Assembly: GCA_010692635.1 (NCBI GenBank)
Contig: JAAHGL010000043.1
Span: forward strand, 1-44,705
DNA length: 44,705 bases
Direction: 5' to 3'
Origin: Symploca sp. SIO2C1
Lineage (GTDB): Bacteria; Cyanobacteriota; Cyanobacteriia; Cyanobacteriales; Coleofasciculaceae
Below, piece by piece: positions 38,596-44,705 of the stretch (position 1 is the stretch's first letter; each line of letters opens with the position of its first letter). The position numbers and the translations under genes are program-made. The notes beneath the pieces are model-generated. The model worked only from the letters and a program-made list of their open reading frames with translations, was not told where the DNA came from and did no database searches.

Positions 38596-40812
38596 CTAAC
38601 TCTCAGTAAGGACTTCCTCAAAGGCAAATTCCGGGGCAGCGAGCACAAAGATTGTGGTAGGAAGACCAGCAGCTAGAGTCTGCAAGTTTTTGTAGTATTC
38701 GGTGAAATCATCTCCATCTTCCGGTTTCCTCATACCAAGAAAGATAATATCCGCATTTTTAGATGTCTCACGGAGAATTTGAGGGAAGGGACGCTCCTGA
38801 GCTACTAAAACTTGGGAGACAGCTTTAATGCGTACTTGTTTTACCAGACTCTCGAGGTTAGTCCGAGCAGCTTGAGCTGCTGCCTCATCAGGTACTACCA
38901 GTTTGAGATAAATTTCTGCTTTAGTCCAATTGATGTCAGAACGCAACAGATAGGCAAGTAGTAACATTAAACCACCATTGGCTTGCAAACCACCCCACCA
39001 AACATCAATCCTTCGGCGTTTGCCGAAACCTCGCTCGTGGTTTTCCCTAAGAATAACTATGCTACGCTTTGCTTGGTGGATTTGGGTGACCATCTGACAG
39101 TAGCGATCGCGATGAGTTTCTTGCTCAGTATCACCCAATAACACTGTGTTGGGAACCAAAGGACCTAAGCCGTAAGTTTCCACTAATTTCTGACCACCGG
39201 CAAAGGGGTCAGGGGCTGTAACCAAGCGTACAAGAGCTTGCACACTGCGCCGTTCCAGATACTCCCGAATTGTTGCTTCGAGTTCTGATTGCTGAGCTAC
39301 GTCACGGGAACCACTGGGTAGGACACTGGAAACTGTCATCAAACCCCGGTTGTGAATGAGGGCATCTGCTAATTCAATTAAAGACCAACGTTTAGTCGGT
39401 GCTCCAGAAAGCACCAGGATGTGGGGACGCCAGTTCTTGGCATCGTCTGTATGACCGACCTGAAAAATACCAGTACGCAACAGCGCCATCCAAATACCTC
39501 GGCGGACATCACCCCAAGTAGTTCGGAGTTCTCGTTGTTGTAACCAAAAGTAAATGACCAAGACGATGATGGCAGCTACTACCGTAGCACGAGCATCAAT
39601 TAAGAACATCACCGCAAGGCAGCCAATGGCCCCAAGCAAGGAAAAAGACCAGTGGACGCGAAACTCTGGACGGAAAGAAGGACTTTGTAGGAAGGCTTCA
39701 ATACCTGCTGAGATATTTAAAACCAAATAGGTGGTGAGGAAGAACATACTCAGCACCGGTGCAATGACATCCAAATCACCAAGACAGACAGCCGCAGTTG
39801 CTACTCCCAAAGTGACAGCAGTACCAATCCGTGGTTCATCGTCTCGTCCACTGCCAGTGCCTAAAAAGCTCAGCCAATGGGGCAACACACCATCCCTTGC
39901 CAGTGCTTGCAGCACCCGGGGAGCCCCCAGAATACTGCCCAAGGCACTGCTAAGAGTTGCCCCCCAAACTCCTAGAAGGATTGCTGGTCCCCAAAGAGCC
40001 ATCTGCTGCATAATCAGGGGTTCTTCTATCAAGGTAGTGGCGTCTGCCCGCATAGCAAGGAGAAGGGGCAGAATCATGTAAATAACATAACCTGTACCCA
40101 CTGCTGCTAGCGTGCCAGTGGGGATTGAGCGGACGGGGTCACGCAAATCCCCGGACATATTCACTCCAGCCATAATACCCGTTACAGCTGGGAAGAAGAC
40201 AGCAAAAACGCTCCAGAATGGTTCTTTTTCTGAGCCAACCAATTCAATATTCGTGATGTTGCCAGGGTCTCCAAAGGCAAAAGAAACTAGAGAAAGTGCG
40301 ATCGCGGCCATGATGATGTATTGGGCACGGATGGCAACGCTAGCGGAGGTGATTGCCACTACTGCCACAAAAATTGTAGTAATCAGAGCCACATAAACCT
40401 GGTTCAGGTGACTAAATGTCTGAACAACACTTTCAGCAAAACCAATAGTGTAGAGTGCTACTGATAGAGCTTGGGCAAAGTAGAGAGGAATCCCCACCGC
40501 ACCACCAGTTTCAATTCCCAAGGAGCGGCTAATCATATAGTAAGCTCCCCCAGCTCGAACTACCCGGTCAGTTGCGATCGCGGAAATAGACAAAGAAGTC
40601 AGAAAGGTAATTGAAGTTGAGAGGGTAACAATTGCTAATGTACCCAGCAAGCCAACATTACCAACTACCCAGCCAAAGCGCAGATACATGATCACGCCCA
40701 AAATCGTGAGAATCGATGGCGTGTACACTCCACCAAATGTTCCTAAACCTGAGCTTTCTGTGGATGTGACTTCAACGGTAGACTGCGGACGGCGAACAAA
40801 AGGAAATTTCAT
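38596..40812 (-). CDS. SLC12-like (cation-chloride cotransporter/APC) transporter
   Basis: 738 residues. The N-terminal ~450 residues hold about 12 membrane helices. LGTFGGVYTPSILTILGVIMYLRFGWVVG is split between a conserved loop and helix 1 of the SLC12 type, then AGGAYYMISRSLG. The C-terminal ~270 residues are soluble, with LVLSGAPTKRWSLIELADAL, ERGFGKRRRIDVWWGGLQAN and ADIIFLGMRKPEDG, as in the SLC12 C-terminal domain. It probably couples ion or amino-acid uptake across the plasma membrane; the ion is unknown. The mscS-like gene follows on the same strand after 212 nt, so an osmotic theme is possible. Confidence 0.82.
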   Translation of the reverse strand: MKFPFVRRPQSTVEVTSTESSGLGTFGGVYTPSILTILGVIMYLRFGWVVGNVGLLGTLAIVTLSTSITFLTSLSISAIATDRVVRAGGAYYMISRSLGIETGGAVGIPLYFAQALSVALYTIGFAESVVQTFSHLNQVYVALITTIFVAVVAITSASVAIRAQYIIMAAIALSLVSFAFGDPGNITNIELVGSEKEPFWSVFAVFFPAVTGIMAGVNMSGDLRDPVRSIPTGTLAAVGTGYVIYMILPLLLAMRADATTLIEEPLIMQQMALWGPAILLGVWGATLSSALGSILGAPRVLQALARDGVLPHWLSFLGTGSGRDDEPRIGTAVTLGVATAAVCLGDLDVIAPVLSMFFLTTYLVLNISAGIEAFLQSPSFRPEFRVHWSFSLLGAIGCLAVMFLIDARATVVAAIIVLVIYFWLQQRELRTTWGDVRRGIWMALLRTGIFQVGHTDDAKNWRPHILVLSGAPTKRWSLIELADALIHNRGLMTVSSVLPSGSRDVAQQSELEATIREYLERRSVQALVRLVTAPDPFAGGQKLVETYGLGPLVPNTVLLGDTEQETHRDRYCQMVTQIHQAKRSIVILRENHERGFGKRRRIDVWWGGLQANGGLMLLLAYLLRSDINWTKAEIYLKLVVPDEAAAQAARTNLESLVKQVRIKAVSQVLVAQERPFPQILRETSKNADIIFLGMRKPEDGDDFTEYYKNLQTLAAGLPTTIFVLAAPEFAFEEVLTES

Positions 40813-40953
40813 TGTTAGTTTACAGGCTTGTTAGACATACATAGCTAGATTTCATAGAACATAAGTACTAAAAGCTTGAAAGAATAAAAACTATTTGTAG
40901 TCGCTACTCCTGGTCTAACTTAATTTTCAGTACTGTAGCGTGTTTTTTGGCAA

Positions 40954-41850
40954 TCAATGCTGTGCTAATTCCAGAGGTCTAATTTGAGATTGTTCTATTA
41001 ACCATTGAAGCGCATGTAAATATTCTGCATCACCGACTTCAACTACATCGGAATGCCCTGCTTCTGGCACGACAAGTAGTTTTTTGGGCTCTGGTGCAGC
41101 ATCGAATAGAGTTTGGCTCATATAAGCAGGAACAGTTTGATCAGCATTGCCGTGAACCAAAAGAAGAGGCATTCGCAGGAGATGTACTTTGCTCAGGGAA
41201 TCAAAGCGTTGGTGCAAGAGATATTGTACTGGAAAGAGCCGGAACTGCTCAGTATAATCAACCATTGAGAGTATGGAGGTGAAGGAACTTTCTACCACCA
41301 AGCCAGAAATTTCTGGATGCCTGGTTGCTAATTCGATGGCAATTGCTCCCCCTAAGGAATGACCATAAAGCAAAATCTGCTTTGGTGGGATTTGCCTAAC
41401 TTGAGTTAGATAGTTCCAGGCGACTTCTGCATCTTCATAGACATTGAACTCTGTAGGAAATTTGCCTTGGCTTTGACCATACCCTCGATAGTCGAGCATT
41501 AAGCAAGAAAATCCTAGCTGATGAAACTTCAAAGCTCGCTTGAGATTTTCTCCCATATTGCAGGCATTACCATGTAGATACAGCCAGATCATTGCCTCTG
41601 GTTCAGTAGAGGGAATCCACCAGCAGTGAATCTGATTCTTCTTGCCTGAAGCCGTAGCAATGGATAACCACATTTCCTGATAGTCGAGGTTATATGCTGC
41701 TGGTGTAGCTCTGATTGTTTTTGAGGGCCGAAAAATGAAGCGGTTTTGCCACAATAGCAGAAATAGACAAGCAGCAATGTAAGCGAGCCCTAATATTCCT
41801 CCTAACGCTAGGAGGAGATTCAACCACAGTAGCGGAAAAACTTCAATCAC
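40954..41850 (-). CDS. Membrane-anchored alpha/beta hydrolase (ABHD13/BEM46-like)
   Basis: 298 residues. An N-terminal membrane anchor (LLLALGGILGLAYIAACLFL) precedes RFIFRPSKTIRATP and the hydrolase domain. The nucleophile lies in ILLYGHSLGGAIAIEL, the acid in LLVHGNADQTVP and the His in VVPEAGHSDVVEVG; LHGNACNMGENL is the oxyanion loop. Family members are serine hydrolases of unknown or lipid-related substrate. Confidence 0.85.
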   Translation of the reverse strand: MIEVFPLLWLNLLLALGGILGLAYIAACLFLLLWQNRFIFRPSKTIRATPAAYNLDYQEMWLSIATASGKKNQIHCWWIPSTEPEAMIWLYLHGNACNMGENLKRALKFHQLGFSCLMLDYRGYGQSQGKFPTEFNVYEDAEVAWNYLTQVRQIPPKQILLYGHSLGGAIAIELATRHPEISGLVVESSFTSILSMVDYTEQFRLFPVQYLLHQRFDSLSKVHLLRMPLLLVHGNADQTVPAYMSQTLFDAAPEPKKLLVVPEAGHSDVVEVGDAEYLHALQWLIEQSQIRPLELAQH

Positions 41851-42420
41851 AGTTGTAAGTAGGGGTTGTTTGTCAAGTTTTTTTGAAGCAAAATTAACAC
41901 TTCAAATTAAATAAAGAGACTCTCGAAGATTGATTGGCAAGCAAAATTGGGCATTCTACTGTTATGGATACAGTTAGTTGAGGTCGTTAGTTGCACCCTG
42001 ATGCTAAGGCTATTGATTATAACTTGTAGTGGCTGAACATAGAATTGGGAAAGGGAAAAGGTTTATTGTTTTTCCTTTACCCTTTACCATTTAACCTTTA
42101 CCCCACGCTCCTAGTGCAGCGCGGCGGAAATAACCAACCAGTAAAAAAAGGTGAAAAAGCTTACTGTACAAACCTTCTTTCCTCCTGCCTCCTGCCTCCT
42201 GCCTTCTGCCTTCTGCCTTCTCTCACTAGGCATTTCTTCCTCTATGTTCAGATTATTATGAATTACAAGTAACCTCCAGCGCTACAGTGTAAAGAATAAC
42301 GAGATTCCCTTTGAGGGTGCCCAAGGCAATCCCAGCTATCAAAGTTTAGTTTTTCTGAAACTGTTAGGAGCGAGCACTTTTAAAAACCCTAAAAATCTCT
42401 TTTGTCATTGACACCTGATT
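41851..42420. other. Gene-free interval with STRRs
   Basis: No convincing gene on either strand. CCTTTACCCTTTACC-type repeats lie at about 42076-42105 and a CTGCCTC array at 42181-42222. The rest is AT-rich and should include the promoter of the glycosyltransferase at 42421. Confidence 0.55.
42181..42222. repeat. STRR array, CTGCCTC/CTGCCTT heptamer
   Basis: Five to six units, changing from CTGCCTC to CTGCCTT along the array. Confidence 0.88.
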
Positions 42421-43524
42421 ATGGTTGACTTCACTGTCGCTATCCCTACATATAATGGAGAAACTCGTTTACCAGAGGTTCTAGAACGATTGCGTGAAGC
42501 GAAGTTAGTGCTGTCAAACAAATTGCCCTTGAAGAAGGAAAACTTCTCCTGGGAAGTTATTGTTGTTGACAACAACAGTACGGATAATACGGCTCAAGTT
42601 GTCAAAAACTATCAAGCTAATTGGAGGGCAGATTGTCCTCTTAAATATTATTTTGAGAGTGAACAGGGAGCTGCTTTTGCTCGACAAAAAGCCGTGGACA
42701 AAGCTCGAGGAAAATTCATCGGTTTTCTTGATGATGATAACCTACCAACACCAGACTGGGTAGCTTCTGCCTATGCTTTTGGTGAAATTCATCCCCAAGC
42801 AGGAGCTTACGGTAGCCGAGTTCAGGGTGATTTTGAAGCTAGTCCGCCAGAATACCTAAAAAGTATCGCCTGTTTTTTAGCAATTGTCGACCGAGGACCA
42901 CTGCCACACAAATATGAACCTCGACAAAAGCTTTTACCACCGGGAGCAGGATTAGTTGTGCGCAAACAAGCTTGGCAACAGGCAGTACCCAGGCGTCTAT
43001 TTTTGAATCACAAGGGACGAGATGCGGGATTAGCTAGTGAAGATTTGGAAGTAGTTTTGTATATCCAGCAAGCTGGTTGGGAAATCTGGTACAATCCGCA
43101 AATGCAGATATACCATAAGATTCCAGCTTGGCGATGTGAAAAAGATTACCTGATTTCTTTGATGCGTTGTATTGGGTTAAGTCGGCATCACTTGCGTATG
43201 CTGAGACTCTCAAGTTGGCAAAGACCATTGGTGACTCTACTTCATCTACTCAATGATCTGAGAAAACTAGTACAACACTGGTTGAAAACACGAGGAGCAA
43301 GTGGTAGTGATGTGGCTGTTGCTTGCAAACGCCAATTATTGTTAAGTAGCTTAATGAGTCCTTGCTTTTTGTGGAAAAAAAGATATTTTGATTGGCTATC
43401 TCAGCAAAAACATCGTCAAGGAATTGATTGTTTTCAAAATTCTTTGCTCAATCAGAAAAGTGGCTTGTATAATCAACCGGTTATTTCGCTCAAATCAGGC
43501 AGAACTGAAGATAAGATTAATTGA
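42421..43524 (+). CDS. hpsE: GT2 glycosyltransferase, HpsE-like
   Basis: 367 residues. The GT-A fold start is VDFTVAIPTYNGETRLPEVL, with EVIVVDNNSTDNTAQVV and the DxD-like FIGFLDDDNLPTPDWV. The acceptor part has LPPGAGLVVRKQAW and ASEDLEVVLYIQQAGWEIWY. It closely resembles HpsE-type enzymes of hormogonium polysaccharide synthesis in filamentous cyanobacteria, but the rest of the hps locus is not visible. The stop lies in a TTGATAA repeat. Confidence 0.75.
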   Translation: MVDFTVAIPTYNGETRLPEVLERLREAKLVLSNKLPLKKENFSWEVIVVDNNSTDNTAQVVKNYQANWRADCPLKYYFESEQGAAFARQKAVDKARGKFIGFLDDDNLPTPDWVASAYAFGEIHPQAGAYGSRVQGDFEASPPEYLKSIACFLAIVDRGPLPHKYEPRQKLLPPGAGLVVRKQAWQQAVPRRLFLNHKGRDAGLASEDLEVVLYIQQAGWEIWYNPQMQIYHKIPAWRCEKDYLISLMRCIGLSRHHLRMLRLSSWQRPLVTLLHLLNDLRKLVQHWLKTRGASGSDVAVACKRQLLLSSLMSPCFLWKKRYFDWLSQQKHRQGIDCFQNSLLNQKSGLYNQPVISLKSGRTEDKIN

Positions 43525-43537
43525 TAATTGATAATTG

Positions 43538-43646
43538 ATAGAGCGTTTTTCATTTATATGAGGTACAAAGAGCCTGGTTTTTGGGAATGGGGAATGGGGA
43601 ATAGGGAATAGGATCTGTACCTCACTAGACTGAGAAATGCTGTAAT
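43538..43646. repeat. MITE-like palindromic repeat, copy 2
   Basis: Left arm ATAGAGCGTTTTTCAT...TGAGGTAC and right arm GTACCTCACTAGACTGAGAA...GCTGTAAT are imperfect inverted repeats. The core has TTTTTGGGAATGGGG and GGGAATAGGG repeats. The arms match the element at 2250-2332. Confidence 0.7.
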
Positions 43647-43671
43647 TGATAAAAGAGGTGAAATAACTCAA

Positions 43672-44598
43672 GTGACAGCAAACATATCTTGCCTTAGTAT
43701 TGGTGTACCCGTATATAATGGGGAACAATTCCTAGAACAGTCACTAAATTCTCTTCTCAATCAAACTTTTGAAGATTTTGAGTTAATTATCTCAGATAAT
43801 GCTTCAACTGATAGAACCGAGGAGATTTGTCGAAGATACGCGGCTCAAGATCAACGCATTCGTTACTACCGCAGTGAGCAAAATCACGGCGCTGCTTGGA
43901 ATTATAATCGTTCTTTTGAGTTGTCTGTTGGTAAATACTTCAAGTGGGCCTGTCATGATGATTTATGCGCTCCTGAATATATAGAGCAGTGCATTAAGAT
44001 ACTGGAATCCAATCCTTCGGTGGTTTTATGTTACGCCAATACAACTTTTATTGATCAAGAGGGTAATTGCCTGAAAAACTACACCGAAGACTTACACCTT
44101 GATTCTCCTCAACCTCATCAACGTTATCGACAATATCATCGGCGTTTTTTGTATAAATACAAGTGCAATCCACAATTCGGAGTTCTTCGGAGTTCTGCCT
44201 TGGCGATGACTAGGTTGATGGGTAATTATGAAGGTTCAGATATAATTTTGTTTGCAGAACTAGCTATGTTGGGTGAGTTTCACGAAATCCCAGAATATCT
44301 TTTTTTCCGCAGAGATCATCCACAAATGTCACGGCGAGCTAATCCCACAGAGGAGGAACTAGCTGTTTGGTATGATCCGGCAAATAGAGGTAAGCTTCAG
44401 CTACCAATGTCGAGATTGCTATTGGAACATTTACTTGCTATCAAGCGAACAAAACTGAGTTGGTATGAAAAAATATCCTGCTATCTGCAATTAAGGACTT
44501 TCTTAAGATGGAAACGGAGAGAACTAGGAAAAGAATTTACGAAAGCTGCCAACTGGATGATACTAGACCGCTGCGCGGAATTAAGAATTAAGAATTAA
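43672..44598 (+). CDS. GT2 family glycosyltransferase
   Basis: 308 residues, GTG start at 43672; the next in-frame ATG is far inside. ISCLSIGVPVYNGEQFLEQS, FELIISDNASTDRTEEICRR and FKWACHDDLCAPEYIEQC give the nucleotide-sugar site and a DD metal motif. It probably transfers a sugar in exopolysaccharide synthesis together with the HpsE-like gene before it. The C-terminal RIKN and the stop are encoded by an ATTAAGA repeat array. Confidence 0.82.
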   Translation: MTANISCLSIGVPVYNGEQFLEQSLNSLLNQTFEDFELIISDNASTDRTEEICRRYAAQDQRIRYYRSEQNHGAAWNYNRSFELSVGKYFKWACHDDLCAPEYIEQCIKILESNPSVVLCYANTTFIDQEGNCLKNYTEDLHLDSPQPHQRYRQYHRRFLYKYKCNPQFGVLRSSALAMTRLMGNYEGSDIILFAELAMLGEFHEIPEYLFFRRDHPQMSRRANPTEEELAVWYDPANRGKLQLPMSRLLLEHLLAIKRTKLSWYEKISCYLQLRTFLRWKRRELGKEFTKAANWMILDRCAELRIKN

Positions 44599-44609
44599 GA
44601 ATTAAGAAT
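44578..44609. repeat. STRR array, ATTAAGA heptamer
   Basis: Four copies of ATTAAGA/GAATTAA overlap the 3' end of the last glycosyltransferase gene. Confidence 0.88.
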
Positions 44610-44613
44610 GCTT

Positions 44614-44652
44614 TAGGACTTACGCACCCTAACGGAATTACGTCATCCTGAG
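44614..44652. repeat. Dispersed repeat (TAGGACTTACGCACC type), copy 2
   Basis: TAGGACTTACGCACCCTAAC, then GGAATTACGTCATCCTGAG; the partner of 23270-23308. It runs directly into the 28-bp palindrome. Confidence 0.7.
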
Positions 44653-44679
44653 TAGAGACGTTGCATGCAACGTCTCTAC
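44652..44679. repeat. Perfect 28-bp palindrome (GTAGAGACGTTGCA half)
   Basis: The half-site GTAGAGACGTTGCA is followed by its exact reverse complement. Same length and GTAG/CTAC ends as the palindrome at 30554-30581, but a different interior. A possible strong hairpin or mobile-repeat unit. Confidence 0.88.
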
Positions 44680-44705
44680 AGGGTTTTCGCTTTTAATTTG
44701 TCACA

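Noticed and set aside
39731-40396. Plus-strand ORFs opposite the SLC12-like gene
   Set aside because: They are shadows of a clear transporter gene with continuous membrane helices.
42045-42272. Plus-strand ORF before the HpsE-like gene
   Set aside because: It is mainly CTGCCTC and CCTTTACC repeats, giving Leu/Pro-rich noise.
1-44705. tRNA, rRNA, riboswitch or prophage genes
   Set aside because: No cloverleaf, rRNA motif, recognised riboswitch core or phage structural gene was found on reading; weak cases could be missed by eye.

Overview
This window is cyanobacterial chromosomal DNA. The signs are roughly thirty HIP1 octamers (GCGATCGC) from about 7.0 kb to 40.6 kb, many heptameric short tandem repeats (STRRs such as AATTCCC, TAATGGC, ATTAGCC, TTTAGAA, CTGCCTC), dispersed hairpin repeats, and cyanobacteria-typical gene families: DUF1822, CHAT-CHASE2, DUF928, DUF4278-like, flavodiiron Flv, a CruE/CruH-like carotenoid pair and an HpsE-like glycosyltransferase. 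A filamentous, repeat-rich species is likely; I do not name a genus. No rRNA, tRNA or CRISPR array was seen.

Layout. (1) 1-5.8 kb: a mobile toxin-antitoxin (TA) island. A tnpB fragment runs off the left edge. It is followed by UPF0175/DUF3368, two MntA/HepT modules, one VapBC-like module, an orphan antitoxin, two tandem PD-(D/E)XK-like genes and many short scars that are copies of pieces of these same genes. No HIP1 site was found in the first 7 kb. (2) 5.8-8.4 kb: a small caspase/CHAT-like putative protease and a long CcsA-type cytochrome c assembly protein. (3) 8.5-12.7 kb: a sigma-like factor, a DUF1822 protein and a CHAT-CHASE2 membrane protein, which look like one signalling operon; the last gene takes its stop codon from a MITE-like element. 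(4) 12.7-16.6 kb: repeats, small hypothetical genes and a DUF433/PIN-like TA pair. (5) 16.8-22.0 kb: a probable aromatic-carotenoid (synechoxanthin-type) cluster. It holds a FAD enzyme with an embedded Rieske domain (CruE/CrtU-like), a Rieske oxygenase (CruH-like), a GT26 glycosyltransferase and a fatty-acid-hydroxylase/SDR fusion.

(6) 22.0-25.1 kb: a Cys-rich protein, a TPR protein, a third PD-(D/E)XK-like paralogue, a coiled-coil protein and an SLOG protein. (7) 25.2-29.6 kb, minus strand: a compact three-gene operon of a 939-aa HerA/DUF87 ATPase, an acidic disordered protein and a two-TM membrane protein. I could not assign it to a described system, and it is the best candidate here for a new one. 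An OmpR-type regulator lies upstream. (8) 30.7-36.3 kb: a DUF4332 protein, a transposase remnant, a flavodiiron protein with intact ligands, a DUF928 protein, a DUF433 antitoxin with a truncated toxin, a CPBP protease and ClpS. (9) 36.6-41.9 kb: two alpha/beta hydrolases, an MscS channel and an SLC12-like transporter. (10) 42.4-44.6 kb: two GT2 glycosyltransferases.

A recurring theme is that repeats shape gene ends. At least six CDS stop codons lie in STRR or MITE sequence, and two genes start immediately after STRR arrays. Function calls are from motif reading only; no database search was possible.
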